Part shown: positions 17,944 through 27,579 of the stretch, in pieces
How positions within the stretch are numbered: position 1 is the first letter of the stretch
Layout of the letters: each line of letters begins with the position of its first letter
NCBI RefSeq assembly: GCF_016616885.1
Contig: NZ_CP067102.1
Coordinates: 1,578,501-1,642,500, forward strand
Direction: 5' to 3'
Length of the DNA: 64,000 bases
DNA from: Bradyrhizobium diazoefficiens
GTDB lineage: Bacteria > Pseudomonadota > Alphaproteobacteria > Rhizobiales > Xanthobacteraceae
Notes under the pieces: generated by a model
The model's input: only the letters and a program-made list of their open reading frames with translations
Told to the model about the DNA's origin: nothing
The model's database searches: none
Made by a program: the position numbers and the translations under genes

Positions 17944-18197
17944 GCTGGCTTGGCCAAGCGGCCGTCTGCCGTCCTCAAAATGCGACAGGTATCTGGTGCA
18001 GCGATGTGCACGTCGGGATCTTCACTTCGAGCTTCACTTCTAATTGCGCGGCCGGCCGGTTGATCACCCTGAGGACCATTCTTTCAATTGCGGCCTGTCT
18101 TCCGATGTTCCAGCACAATCTTTCGGCTGACTGCTCAGGAAAGACGACGGCATTTAGGAAGACCCCGGCGTGCATACGTCGTTCGCCTCGGGTCGCG

Positions 18198-18497
18198 CTA
18201 GTCTGACGAGAGTGGATGTGCGGCATGTGGGTGATCGGTGCGCTTCCTCGCCGTAAGGGCCGGTCGCCAACCTTCACATCCCGAACAGCTCGGACATGAG
18301 TCCTGAATCAGCCGGACGGCAAGCCGCGTCAGAGTTTTTGGATTTGTTTCGCCGCCCGCGGCGAGATTTAGAATCTTCTCGGCAAGGCATGCTTTTAAGG
18401 AAGACGTCCGCGCAGGTTCCGGCACCATTTGGACAGCATCGTCCAGGACGCGTCGCAACACGGCACGGAAGTGAGTTTCTGAATTCGCAGCTGTCAT
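18198..18497 (-). CDS. Hypothetical helical protein, about 99 residues
   Basis: The minus-strand frame (ATGs at 18518, 18506 and 18497) contains ETHFRAVLRRVLDDAVQMVP, then TSSLKACLAEKILNLAAGGE, a pattern of amphipathic helices with SSLKAxLAExIL that I associate with small conserved bradyrhizobial proteins. The last 25 residues are less protein-like, so the C terminus may be altered. Start uncertain; function unknown. Confidence 0.4.
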   Translation of the reverse strand: MTAANSETHFRAVLRRVLDDAVQMVPEPARTSSLKACLAEKILNLAAGGETNPKTLTRLAVRLIQDSCPSCSGCEGWRPALTARKRTDHPHAAHPLSSD

Positions 18498-19433
18498 GAG
18501 GCTCATCCAACGGATCAAATCTGTGCGCGTTGGCTTCGGCCCTCACCCAGTGTTCCTGAGAAGATCCGCCGAAGCCCACCGTTCGATAATCCCGTGTCGT
18601 CTAGTGATTGGTGCAATCGGCTTGCTTGCCGTCACGCCCGACACATACAGGAAACATGTTTAGCGGAGGTGACACTGAAGCTTGGAATGCGATTTCTTTG
18701 GTGGGTTCGCGTTGTCCAGAACGAAGTCGAGAGGAGTTGTGTAACGACCGACCGAGTCCCCGTAGATCGTGGGGCCTGCAGCTCCGTTCAAGAGCGCGTG
18801 CTAGAGGTGACCAATGAATCTCTCTGCGGCGACATTACGTAAAGTACCCGAATCGGCGGAGTAACGCCGAATGCAAGCAGCTCTTTTGGGTAGGAGCGAC
18901 ATCACGCGGACGCTTAATTCGGCAGCAGAGTCGTTTTCCAGGAACTGCTCAGAACCTTGTCGCACTTCAGCAGCAAAGGCCAGGGCGTACCTATCCCACC
19001 CGGCGCGATGTGGCGAGCGGGGCTCGCAAGCCGCGCATTTGATCCACAACGCCGTCTGAACCGGAGACACGAGCATGTGTGGGTAAAGCTAATGCCGGAG
19101 ACGAGCTCTACCACAACACCAAGGCGCCTTTTATAAGAGGGACCGTAGTCAGCTGTTGGTCAATGCCCCGACTGACGCAGGAAGGCATGACGTTACCAGA
19201 GAAGCCAAAGCGAGCGCGCCGCGTCCGAACCGCGCCTTTCATGCTGGAGAATGTCGGGCCAGCCTAGACCGATCCAGGCTCGCTAGCGATGTAAAGCCCG
19301 CAAAGCTCGACGTCGGCGGATGGTGCAGGAGCTTGGCATCATGTGACGCCGTGGTGTTTGGTCCGATCAGCCAGATTAGGTTGGAGGTGAGAAATGTCAG
19401 TCCGTCGGCAAACAGCTCTGACAGCCGAGCCGG
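18498..19433. other. Degenerate stretch left of nodQ
   Basis: About 940 bases with only short, poorly supported frames. It contains the diverged repeat copy at 19260-19333. I found no transposase or RNA gene. Confidence 0.4.
19260..19333 (+). repeat. Diverged 74-bp repeat, copy A
   Basis: CAGCCTAGACCGATCCAGGC and the following 54 bases align with 42039-42111 (CAGTCTGGACCGATCCAAGC...), sharing GCTCGCT, GCAAAGCT and GTGCAGGAGCT blocks at matching spacing, by eye near 70 percent identity. Both lie in gene-poor decayed DNA. Confidence 0.5.
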
Positions 19434-21335
19434 CTAATTCTCCGTCCGATTAGTCGGCACGATGATCCCTCGTGTGGCCAGGCAGTTTAGCACCGTATCG
19501 GCCAACCGTTCCGGCTGCTGGTTCAGTGTTGTCAAATGGATCTCGGGCGCGCTCGGCGCCTCGTATGGCGCATCGATGCCGATGAAATTCTTGATCATGC
19601 CTGATTTCGCCTTGGCGTAGAGCCCCTTCGGGTCGCGCCGCACGCATTCGCCGATCGGCGTATCCACAAAGACCTCTATGAATTCGCCGTCGCCCACGAG
19701 ATCGCGCACCATGTCTCGTTCAGCCTTGTAGGGCGAGATGAACGAGCAGATCACGAGCAAGCCACTATCGACCATCAGTTTGGCAACCTCGCCGGCGCGG
19801 CGGATGTTTTCAATCCGATCCGATTCGGTGAAGCCGAGATCTCGATTGAGACCGTGCCTGAGATTGTCGCTGTCCAAGAGCATGGTGTGATATGACATCG
19901 CAAATAATTTCTGGTCGACGACGTTGGCGATGGTCGATTTGCCCGCGCCGGAAAGCCCGGTAAACCAGATGATGCAGGGTCCTTGGTGCTTGAGAGCGGC
20001 GCGCTCCTTCTTCCCGAGTGAGAGCGGCTGGCAGGCCTTTGCGGCACGCCGCAAGGGAAACGCAATCATGCCAGCGCCGACGGTCCGGTTGGTGTCGCGA
20101 TCGATCACGATGAAGGAACCGGTGCGACGGTTCGCTTCATAGGCATCGAAGGTTACCGGCAGTACGGTTGCAATCTTGCAGAAGCCGATTTCATTGAGGC
20201 GCAAACTGCGGGCCGCCACATGCGCGCCCGTGCTGACGTCGATTCTGTATTTCATCGCGGTGATGCGGCCGGACGCAAACGATTGCGTGCCGATCCGGAA
20301 GCCATAGGACCGGCCCGGTACCATGACCTCCTGGTCCATCCAGATCACGTGGGCGGCAAACTGATCAGCGACCTGCGGTCGTTCCGTCGGCTTGGCGATG
20401 ACATCTCCGCGGCCGATGTCGATTTCGTCGGTCAGCGTAATGGTCACTGCATCGCCGGCTTCGGCGCGCACAAGCTCACCATCGTACGTCACGATCTGCT
20501 TCACGCGCGAATTTCGGCCCGATGCTGGAACGACAATTTCGTCGCCAACCGCAATGCTGCCAGAGACCACTGTCCCAGCGTAGCCGCGGAAATCCAAGTT
20601 CGGCCGGTTCACCCATTGTACCGGGAAACGGAAGGACAAGCCGGCCGTCTCGGACTGAATGTCGATACTTTCGAGATAGTCTAACAGGCAAGGGCCTTGA
20701 AACCAGTCGGTATTGCGGGACCGGTTGATGATGTTGTCGCCGCATCGTGCGGAGATCGGGACAGCCGCGATCGACGTAAAGCCAAGGTTCGAAGCGAACC
20801 TGACATAGTCGGCCACGATGCGATCAAAAACCTGCTTGCGGTAATCGACCAGATCCATCTTGTTCAAGGCCACGACCACGTGCCGGATGCCCAAGAGCGC
20901 GCAAATGTAGGAGTGGCGCCTTGTCTGCACCAGGACGCCTTTGCTCGCATCGATAAGGATGACCGCAAGCTGGGCGTTGGAAGCGCCGGTCGCCATGTTA
21001 CGCGTATATCGTTCGTGACCGGGCGTATCGGCCACCATGAACGATCGGCGCGGCGTGGTGAAGAAACGATAGGCGACATCGATGGTGATGCCCTGTTCGC
21101 GTTCAGCCTCAAGTCCGTCGACCAGCAGGGCAAAGTCGATAGCATCCCCAGTTGTGCCGTGCTTGACGCTGTCGCGCGCAAGCGCCTGCAGCTGATCCTC
21201 ATAGATCCCCCTGCTGTCGTGCAGAAGCCGGCCGATTAGCGTCGACTTTCCATCGTCCACCGACCCGCAGGTGATGAAACACAGCTGATCCTTGCTGCCG
21301 GTGAAGGAGAGCTCTCGCAGCGCATCAGTATCCAT
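19434..21335 (-). CDS. nodQ: Bifunctional sulfate adenylyltransferase large subunit / APS kinase
   Basis: A 633-residue fusion. The N-terminal part (about 1-440) is a CysN-type GTPase: [14 protein letters not shown] (P-loop), [18 protein letters not shown] and NKMDLVDY. The C-terminal part (about 455-630) is an adenylylsulfate kinase with P-loop GLSGAGKST. With the neighbouring small subunit it makes APS and then PAPS, the sulfate donor for sulfation. Its ATG follows the nodP/cysD stop directly (TGA-ATG). It is called nodQ because of the CysN-CysC fusion and the symbiotic context; a housekeeping cysNC role is possible, since no sulfotransferase gene is in view. Confidence 0.85.
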   Translation of the reverse strand: MDTDALRELSFTGSKDQLCFITCGSVDDGKSTLIGRLLHDSRGIYEDQLQALARDSVKHGTTGDAIDFALLVDGLEAEREQGITIDVAYRFFTTPRRSFMVADTPGHERYTRNMATGASNAQLAVILIDASKGVLVQTRRHSYICALLGIRHVVVALNKMDLVDYRKQVFDRIVADYVRFASNLGFTSIAAVPISARCGDNIINRSRNTDWFQGPCLLDYLESIDIQSETAGLSFRFPVQWVNRPNLDFRGYAGTVVSGSIAVGDEIVVPASGRNSRVKQIVTYDGELVRAEAGDAVTITLTDEIDIGRGDVIAKPTERPQVADQFAAHVIWMDQEVMVPGRSYGFRIGTQSFASGRITAMKYRIDVSTGAHVAARSLRLNEIGFCKIATVLPVTFDAYEANRRTGSFIVIDRDTNRTVGAGMIAFPLRRAAKACQPLSLGKKERAALKHQGPCIIWFTGLSGAGKSTIANVVDQKLFAMSYHTMLLDSDNLRHGLNRDLGFTESDRIENIRRAGEVAKLMVDSGLLVICSFISPYKAERDMVRDLVGDGEFIEVFVDTPIGECVRRDPKGLYAKAKSGMIKNFIGIDAPYEAPSAPEIHLTTLNQQPERLADTVLNCLATRGIIVPTNRTEN

Positions 21336-22280
21336 TCAGAAGTAGCCTTCCCGCTTCTTTTTCTCCATGGAGGCCGATTCATCGGTATCGATCAGCCGTC
21401 CCTGACGCTCGGAACGTGTCGCAACCTGCATTTCCGCAACGATGTCTTTGATGGTGGCGGCGTCGGACTCGATGGCGCCGCTCAGCGGATAGCAACCAAG
21501 TGTGCGGAAACGCATCATCTTAAGCTCCGGTGTCTCGTTCGGAGACAAAGGCAGGCGCTCGTCATCCACCATAATCAGCGCGCCATTGCGATGGACCACC
21601 CATCGCATTTTTGCGAAATAAAGCGGAACGACGGGAATGTTTTCCAGCATGACGTATTCCCAGACATCGAGCTCCGTCCAATTCGAAATGGCAAACACGC
21701 GCATTGTCTCGCCTTTCAGGCTGCGGGTGTTGAAGAGATTCCACAGCTCCGGCCTCTGGTTGCGCGGGTCCCAGACATGTCCATGCGAACGGAAAGAGAA
21801 GATGCGCTCCTTCGCCCGGCTTTTTTCCTCATCGCGCCGGGCGCCCCCGAACGCTGCGTCAAAGCCGTGGACGTCGAGCGCCCGCTTCAGCGCGTCCGTC
21901 TTCATGATCTGGGTATGCAGCGTCGATCCGGACTCGATCGGGTTGATGCCACGCTCGATCCCGTCCGGGTTCACATGAACGATCAGGTCGATGCCGAGAC
22001 GTTGGGCCGTCTCGTCGCGAAAGCTGATCATCTCGCGAAACTTCCAGGTTGTGTCGACATGCAACAGCGGAAACGGGACCTTCGCCGGATAGAAGGCCTT
22101 CTGCGCCAGGTGCAGCATGACGCTCGAATCCTTGCCGCTCGAATAAAGCATTACGGGCTTTCGGAAGTCGGCAACCACTTCGCGCATGATCTCGATGGAC
22201 TCGGCCTCGAGCCGCCGCAGATGCCGCGGCAGCGTGCGAGTCTGTGGTTTGGTGATCTCTTGTGCGTTCATTTTAGACAT
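21336..22280 (-). CDS. nodP: Sulfate adenylyltransferase small subunit
   Basis: PAPS-reductase-fold subunit that adenylates sulfate together with the large subunit. The chosen start at 22280 ([13 protein letters not shown]) gives 314 residues; an ATG at 22337 would add 19. Signatures are [31 protein letters not shown] (PP-loop), [33 protein letters not shown] and [14 protein letters not shown]. First gene of the two-gene unit with nodQ. The nearby nod box (22605-22652) points away from it, so flavonoid control by that box is not obvious. Equivalent to cysD if the role is housekeeping. Confidence 0.85.
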   Translation of the reverse strand: MSKMNAQEITKPQTRTLPRHLRRLEAESIEIMREVVADFRKPVMLYSSGKDSSVMLHLAQKAFYPAKVPFPLLHVDTTWKFREMISFRDETAQRLGIDLIVHVNPDGIERGINPIESGSTLHTQIMKTDALKRALDVHGFDAAFGGARRDEEKSRAKERIFSFRSHGHVWDPRNQRPELWNLFNTRSLKGETMRVFAISNWTELDVWEYVMLENIPVVPLYFAKMRWVVHRNGALIMVDDERLPLSPNETPELKMMRFRTLGCYPLSGAIESDAATIKDIVAEMQVATRSERQGRLIDTDESASMEKKKREGYF

Positions 22281-22604
22281 CTGCGATTCCCCGCGCGGCA
22301 ACTCGCCGTTTCGATAATCTAGCTTGCCATAGCGCATGGGTCGCTCTCAGCGTCCGTCACGGTGAACAGAAATCACGCGCGAGTATCCGCGCGGGCTTCT
22401 CGAAACTCATCCAGATCATGTGCCTTGCGGAGGTGCAGCGTTCGTTTCCCTATCCCGCCAGCGCAACGGTTGAGAACGGAGAAAGCTGGGAACAGATCGC
22501 ATCTGCAATGACCACCTCACTCCCGTGCTCGAAGCCGTTTGTTATGAGATGAGGAGATCAAGATCAACTCCATTTCAAGACCGAAACCATGGAGCGATTC
22601 TCTC

Positions 22605-22652
22605 TATTCATTGTCTGGATGTGCGCCATCGACAGAATCGATTTTACCAATT
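22605..22652 (+). promoter_or_regulatory. Nod box 1 (NodD-binding promoter element)
   Basis: The 48-bp stretch starts TATTCATTGTCTGGATG and ends AATCGATTTTACCAATT. It matches the bradyrhizobial nod-box pattern (conserved ATCGATTTTACCAAT-type 3' block and the GGATG block on the left). The orientation is plus, so transcription would run toward 22.7-23.1 kb, where a strong terminator stands at 23066-23095 and no long plus-strand gene is present. Confidence 0.75.
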
Positions 22653-22806
22653 GTGCGGAATGGCGGATAGAAAGGCTCAGTTGGAGAAATAGATCATCAG
22701 GCCGGTTTGCCTCGCTTCATGTGAGGGCCGTCTCAGATGCCGATTGTCGGTTCTTGAGGGGCTTATCATCCGCATCTTTTCGGCGGGCGCCATTCGGCAA
22801 TGGCCT

Positions 22807-23043
22807 TCATTTTGACGTGTTGAAGGTCTCATGAAGGTCGGTGTCGACTTGTCTACGCGCGAATGTTCGGAAGAATTGTTCGACTCGCGCCATCAATGGA
22901 AAGGTCGGAAGCGACAGCACTTCGTATTCGTAATGGATATCGGCTTGCTCGTCGCCAAAGTTAACGGCGAATGCCCTCGCCGTACATGAACCGCCGGCAG
23001 CCCTCCATCTGCCGACGGAAGCTGGTGCGATGTTTTGTAGCAT
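22807..23043 (-). CDS. Hypothetical protein, 78 residues, antisense to nod-box-1 unit
   Basis: The minus-strand ATG at 23043 is preceded by GGGAGGAG at close spacing, a strong ribosome-binding site. The protein begins MLQNIAPASVGRWRAAGGSC and continues AFAVNFGDEQADIHYEYEVL, then ends with a charged helical MARVEQFFRTFARRQVD segment. No family recognised. It lies opposite the short plus-strand unit bounded by nod box 1 and the terminator at 23066. Confidence 0.45.
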   Translation of the reverse strand: MLQNIAPASVGRWRAAGGSCTARAFAVNFGDEQADIHYEYEVLSLPTFPLMARVEQFFRTFARRQVDTDLHETFNTSK

Positions 23044-23065
23044 CGCTCCTCCCAGACTGAACTTC

Positions 23066-23098
23066 GCCCGGCCCCAAAAGGGTCGGGCTCTTTTTAAT
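23066..23098 (+). terminator. Rho-independent terminator after nod-box-1 unit
   Basis: GCCCGGCCC (23066-23074), short A-rich loop, GGGTCGGGC (23080-23088; one G-T wobble) followed by TCTTTTTAA. It would end a plus-strand transcript of about 430 nt started at nod box 1. Confidence 0.75.
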
Positions 23099-23687
23099 GC
23101 GGCCGGATCTATCCGCGTTAGCGGTCCCAGGGTTCGCAAGCGAGCTCAACGTCTTTCAGCGCACCGTCGGGACGCGTCGGTCCATTCTGCCTGAGTCCGC
23201 CCGTTGATCCGGATTGACTCCGATGGCCCAGGACGTGTCGGGGGCTGCTCGAATCGGTCCAGCAGATGATGTGTTGCAAACGCAAAGCTGATCGTCCGGA
23301 AAGACCACCAACCTCACTGGCTCCCAGCGTGAGGTGTCCCGGCATGAGAGACGTTTCATGTCGGCTGGTCGTGTCAAACCCTCAAAATATGGCCGTCGCG
23401 GACGGCGGCCGTTGGCCGGTTTCGAAATTGTCCGAACCAGCCGTCGCGCGGCAGATGATCGTCAGCAACAGACATTGTTGAGCAAGAGGGCTAGGCGATT
23501 GTCCCACGTCAGGATCGGCGCTTTGTCGGGGCGCGTCGTCGAATGTGTGCGCGCGTAAGCATCCTCGTGGGCGGCCCGTCAAAACAGACTGTCTCGGGTG
23601 TCCGGTGGTGCATTCGTCCGCCGACAATCAAGAGGCAAGCGACCACACGGGTCGCGGCTGGAGCTGAAGAACGAAGCTCCTGTCGTG
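23099..23687. other. Gap between the nod-box-1 terminator and nod box 2
   Basis: About 590 bases with only overlapping low-quality frames on both strands. No gene, repeat or RNA recognised. Confidence 0.4.
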
Positions 23688-23736
23688 TATCCACGGCGTG
23701 GATACATTCGATCATAACAATCGATTTTACCGATTG
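23688..23736 (+). promoter_or_regulatory. Nod box 2
   Basis: A 49-bp element beginning TATCCACGGCGTGGATAC and ending AACAATCGATTTTACCGATTG. It agrees closely with the bradyrhizobial nod box, better than nod box 1, including the ATCCA...GGAT left half and the CAATCGATTTTACC block. It is plus-oriented, 164 bases before the start of the 210-residue gene at 23900, which is followed by a chemoreceptor gene. Confidence 0.85.
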
Positions 23737-23899
23737 ACCTAAACGCTGGATAGTCAGCGCGCCGGTGAATTTAGAACTGAGACACCGCAGGTCGTCAAGA
23801 TCGCTTGTCGATTGATCAGGCGGTCGGGCAGCCCTGCGCGATCGGGCCGGCAGGTCTCAATCTCCAAATTCGCGTGCCAGAAGGGTGCATGAGGCAGTC

Positions 23900-24532
23900 A
23901 TGACTATGAGTGGGGACGGGTCTACGGAATCGGCCAGTAGAGCGCCTGAAACGAGCGTATCGAGTGAAGGCGTTTTGAGCGCTGGCCCTTCGACTAACCG
24001 CGATTCACCTGCGCAGATGCGTCAAGCGTTTTTCGTCGTCCCGGTGAGGACACGTGCGCAGCACAGTCCAGCCGATCCTCCCCCTTTAGAGCGCATGGCG
24101 CAGTTTCATCGCTGCAATTCGAGCGTCCGGCAGCTCAAGCAGAGGATTGGGCTACAAATCGAAGAGATCAGAAGCCTGATTGACGATGGCAAGAACGTAC
24201 GCCAGGCCACCGAACTGCTGAATGAGCTCACAATCGAGCTGATAGCCGCAGCGCTCGCCCTCTGGGCAAAACGCGACGAGCGACCCGGCGGCGAGCTCAT
24301 AGGTAGTGGAGATGGGCCAGTCATACAGGACTACAGCAGCCTATGCGATCCGGAACAGCTGTCCGTCCTGGGACGAATTTATGATCATGCGGTTGCGGCA
24401 TTGCCGGAAGAGATGCGAACGCTTCGTAACCGAAAGCAGATCGCCAAACTCATTCTAGGACGAGCAATCATAGCTGAGTTCGAGCTGGACTTACTCATCA
24501 GGTTTGTCGTCGCCGTCGCCTCTGCCGTTTGA
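23900..24532 (+). CDS. Unknown 210-residue protein downstream of nod box 2
   Basis: The start at 23900 (MTMSGDGSTESASRAPETSV) is chosen for GAGG at 23890-23893; a GTG at 23885 is an alternative. The first about 60 residues are rich in Ser, Thr, Ala and Pro and look disordered. The rest is helical (CNSSVRQLKQRIGLQIEEIR, ATELLNELTIELIAAALALW, LGRIYDHAVAALPEEMRTLR). No family recognised. The disordered polar N terminus is compatible with, but not evidence for, type III secretion; I saw no tts box. The only regulatory signal upstream is the nod box, so flavonoid/NodD induction is the best inference. Confidence 0.7.
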   Translation: MTMSGDGSTESASRAPETSVSSEGVLSAGPSTNRDSPAQMRQAFFVVPVRTRAQHSPADPPPLERMAQFHRCNSSVRQLKQRIGLQIEEIRSLIDDGKNVRQATELLNELTIELIAAALALWAKRDERPGGELIGSGDGPVIQDYSSLCDPEQLSVLGRIYDHAVAALPEEMRTLRNRKQIAKLILGRAIIAEFELDLLIRFVVAVASAV

Positions 24533-24700
24533 TCAAGTATTCTCTCGTCCCCTTTGGGTTGGATCGAAGTCGGTTTCGGTGTTTAGAAGATGATAAATGT
24601 AAAAATGCGCAAACGCTGCCGACAGGACAATTGCGTAAGGGAAGTCTTAATCGAGGTTCGATACGACCACTTTCGTTGGATTCAACCGGCAGTTTGAAAC

Positions 24701-26092
24701 ATGTGGCACACTCGGATATCAAGTCTCGCCCTGGCATTGTCCGTCCCGACAGCGACAGTCGCAGCTAATGCAGACGTCCTATCACTTCACTTCTGGAGCG
24801 GGCTCGTTGTTGGCGGATTTATGTTGGTCCTTTCCATCGTGACGTCAAGGAGAGGAGAGAAGCCATCAGCAGTGACCTTGGACGAAGCGATGGCGATCAA
24901 GGCTTTCGAGTCGATCAAGGACGGTATTACCGTCTATGATGCTGACAAATGCGTGCTCGGCAACGACGCTGCAGCTCACATGCTCGGGTTTTCGAGCGGA
25001 GAAGAACTGAAAGGGTTGAGTATCGCTTCGCTCTCGCTGGATCCTCAACCGAACGGCAAGACTGTTGCGCAGATGTTCGAACAGACCAACGAGGTTGTGA
25101 GGCGGTCAGGCCACGTCGCGATCGAATGGTGGCTTCAGCGGAAGGATCAATCCTCCCTTCCGGTCAGGATAAGCCTTGTTGTTTCGGAATTCAGCGGCCG
25201 TCCGGTCGTGGTATGCGTTTGGCAGGATATAACCGACCTGGTTCGTATGCGAGAAGAGCGGCTGAGTCTTGCGACAAGATTTGATAGCGACGTGTCGCGG
25301 GTCGTCGACGTTGTGGTGAGCTCAATGCAGGACATGCAAGCGGCCGCATCGGAAATTACAGCTTCAACGGACGATGTCTGTCTTCGCACCGAAGCCATGA
25401 CCGAAATGGTGAAAAAGACCGAAGGAAACTCGACCGCGGTCTCTTCGGCCGCCCAGGAGTTCTCGGCCTCGATTTCGGAAATCAGCCGGCAAGTTTCGAC
25501 GGCAGCGAAGATTTCGCAGGTTGCGCGCGACAAGACCGGGCACGCTGAGGCCACATTGGGTGAGCTCGTCGCTTCGGTGACGAAGATCAGCAGCGTCGTC
25601 CAAATGATCGAGGGCATAGCCTCGCAAACCAATTTGCTGGCGCTCAACGCAACCATCGAGGCAGCACGCGCCGGCGAAGCCGGGCGAGGCTTTGCAGTGG
25701 TGGCGGGTGAAGTGAAGAATCTTGCCGCGCAGGCAGCAAAAGCGACGAGCGAGGTTGATGCTCAAATTGTTGCCATTCAACAAAGGACGGAACTTGCGAC
25801 TGCGGCGATGAGCGACATCGCCGGCATCATCGACAAGTTGCAGGAGATATCCAGCAGCATATCGGCGGCGATAGAGGAGCAGTCGATCGTGACGAACGAC
25901 ATCTCAAGAAGCATTACCAACATCAGTGCTGATATGCGCGATGCGTCCCGCGATATTGACCAACTCAACGATGCTTCGCGTGCCTCTGGCTCATCGGCGG
26001 GCCAAGCCGTCGGGAAGATCAAGAATTTGAGCAACAATGTCGCTTCGTTGCAGGGGCAGGTCAGCGATTTCTTGATCAAGATCAGGGCGTAA
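24701..26092 (+). CDS. PAS-domain methyl-accepting chemotaxis protein
   Basis: A 463-residue chemoreceptor. The N terminus has two hydrophobic stretches (about 7-22 and 32-48, the latter [17 protein letters not shown]), anchoring it to the membrane with almost no periplasmic domain. A PAS domain follows (about 65-175: [20 protein letters not shown] through [15 protein letters not shown]), so sensing is cytoplasmic. The signalling domain has the canonical tip [20 protein letters not shown] at about 306-325. It lies 168 bases after the unknown gene behind nod box 2 with no terminator seen between, so it may be co-transcribed and NodD-regulated. Confidence 0.9.
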   Translation: MWHTRISSLALALSVPTATVAANADVLSLHFWSGLVVGGFMLVLSIVTSRRGEKPSAVTLDEAMAIKAFESIKDGITVYDADKCVLGNDAAAHMLGFSSGEELKGLSIASLSLDPQPNGKTVAQMFEQTNEVVRRSGHVAIEWWLQRKDQSSLPVRISLVVSEFSGRPVVVCVWQDITDLVRMREERLSLATRFDSDVSRVVDVVVSSMQDMQAAASEITASTDDVCLRTEAMTEMVKKTEGNSTAVSSAAQEFSASISEISRQVSTAAKISQVARDKTGHAEATLGELVASVTKISSVVQMIEGIASQTNLLALNATIEAARAGEAGRGFAVVAGEVKNLAAQAAKATSEVDAQIVAIQQRTELATAAMSDIAGIIDKLQEISSSISAAIEEQSIVTNDISRSITNISADMRDASRDIDQLNDASRASGSSAGQAVGKIKNLSNNVASLQGQVSDFLIKIRA

Positions 26093-26344
26093 TACGGCGC
26101 GCTCAGCTCAAGTGCAGGTCAAGCAACCAGCTCATCACGAAATCTGCTGCGTGTGACGTCGGTCGCCAGGCACAACTTTATCGCTCGGATCGATGGCGCT
26201 TGTTGGTTCAGACAGAGTTGCGGTCGAGCGATGCTGTTGCAGGCACGTAAGCTGCCAGTCAGCGACCGGTACGGATCTTGATGGTCTCGTTCTGAGGCAC
26301 GACCGGTTGGGGAACTTGCTTTGCAGTTCGCGATCACCGGGATG
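26093..26344. other. Intergenic, nothing supported
   Basis: Short conflicting frames only; the right end merges into the broken small gene that follows. Confidence 0.35.
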
Positions 26345-26538
26345 GCGTGCGATCACGCGGCCGTCCGCATCCACGTCCATACGTCGGCTTCGCGCGAGTG
26401 CCAGTCGTCCATGCTGATGTGACTCGCGATCCGAGTTCCGTAGCTGCGCGGCTGCAGCGGTCTGGTGAATTCAGTGCCTTCGTCATCCACCAAGGCGGGT
26501 CCGAGAAACTGGAAGCAGGAAAAATGCCGCCTCGACAT
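26345..26538 (-). pseudogene. Broken DUF6894-like small protein
   Basis: The minus-strand start at 26538 has GGGAGG six bases upstream. The frame MSRRHFSCFQFLGPALVDDE, then GTEF, resembles the PRxxF...DDEGTEF opening of DUF6894 proteins, and SYGTRIASHISMDDW follows. The expected end (MDVDADGRVIA) lies in another frame near 26375. One frameshift explains this. Family call is tentative. Confidence 0.35.
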
Positions 26539-26883
26539 GGATCGCCTCCCGCGCGGGCACGGCATTCTGGACACTAAGCGACCTGCTGCCCTGAACCACC
26601 CGGCTTCAAGTTAGGGCTTCTGCTCTCCAGGGAGAAAGACGATGCGTAAAGGCAGTTCCCGGAAGAGCAGCTCATCAAGCTCTTGAACGAACACGGCGCC
26701 GGTCGGCTACGCCAGTCGATCAACCCGCTTGATCCTTGCTGCGGCGGTAAGTGGACCTTCCAGAAGGGCCGGAAAGAGGAAAGAAGAAAGAAGGATCGGG
26801 CAGGCGAGAACGAACGACGCCCGGGGGGCGAAAGGAAAGGACCAGCGATTTTCAAGAAACGATGGAAGTCTTGCTTCCAAGTT
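26539..26883. other. Noncoding stretch before the orphan response regulator
   Basis: 345 bases with Lys/Arg-rich or Pro/Ser-rich shadow frames. Nothing supported. Confidence 0.35.
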
Positions 26884-27579
26884 CTACCCATGGCGGGGTG
26901 GATGCGCGCCATTCAATTCAAGAGAGTAGCCGATGCTGCGCGCGGACCTGATCCGTAGCGTTGCGGCGGACCGCCTCAAATGTCCGCGCAAACGATAGAT
27001 TGCCGCCTCAAGCGCATTGGTCGAGACCTCATTGTCGAACGAATAAATGCTATCCTCCAGTGAGGCGCGCGGCACCGTGCGCCCTGCATGGCTGAGCAGA
27101 TGCTCAAGAAGGCACAGTTCACGACGCGCGATGCCGAGCGGCCGTCCATCAACCCAGGCTTGCCGGGCAATCGGATCGAATTCGACATTCCCAAATACGA
27201 TGAGTGGGGCCGTCATTTGCCTTGATCGCCGTAGAATGGCTCGCATCCGGGCGATGAGTTCAACGGTAGACAGGGGCTTCGGCAGGAAATCGTCCGCCCC
27301 GCCATTGAAGCTTGCAATCCGGCGATCGAGATCGTTGAGACCGCTTATCACCATCGCGGGCATCGATTTGCCGCTCCGCCTCAATTGCTTCAGCCAGTCC
27401 AAGCCGTCTCCATCCGGTAGAGCCAGCTCGAGAAGAAGAATGTCATAGCATGCGCAATCAAGGGCTGCCGCCGCTTCGTCCAGAGTGCGCGTCACATCGA
27501 CGGCGAAACCACAAGCCACGAGTGCTCCTTGGACGGCACGCGCAAAGGCGGTTTGATGATCAACCAGTAGCGTTCGCAT
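26884..27579 (-). CDS. OmpR-type orphan response regulator with Glu at the phospho-site
   Basis: A 231-residue protein from the ATG at 27579 (GAGAGAAG upstream; a TTG at 27597 would add six residues). It has a receiver domain (about 1-118) and a winged-helix DNA-binding domain (about 130-225, including RRELCLLEHLLSHAGR and the ALEAAIYRLRGHLRR recognition region). In the receiver the phosphoacceptor position is Glu51 (YDILLLELALPDGDG) where Asp is normal, and one residue of the acidic pocket is His (VDHQ). The Lys of LPKPL is present. No histidine kinase is adjacent. The Asp-to-Glu change can mimic phosphorylation, so constitutive activity is possible. Confidence 0.85.
   Translation of the reverse strand: MRTLLVDHQTAFARAVQGALVACGFAVDVTRTLDEAAAALDCACYDILLLELALPDGDGLDWLKQLRRSGKSMPAMVISGLNDLDRRIASFNGGADDFLPKPLSTVELIARMRAILRRSRQMTAPLIVFGNVEFDPIARQAWVDGRPLGIARRELCLLEHLLSHAGRTVPRASLEDSIYSFDNEVSTNALEAAIYRLRGHLRRSAATLRIRSARSIGYSLELNGAHPPRHG

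Noticed and set aside
22589..22834. 81-residue plus-strand frame overlapping nod box 1
   Set aside because: Its start lies upstream of the nod box, so it could not be translated from the nod-box transcript.
23740..23899. Possible tts box (TtsI site) upstream of the 210-residue protein
   Set aside because: A GTCAG start is present near 23753 but the rest does not fit the tts-box pattern; only the nod box is convincing.
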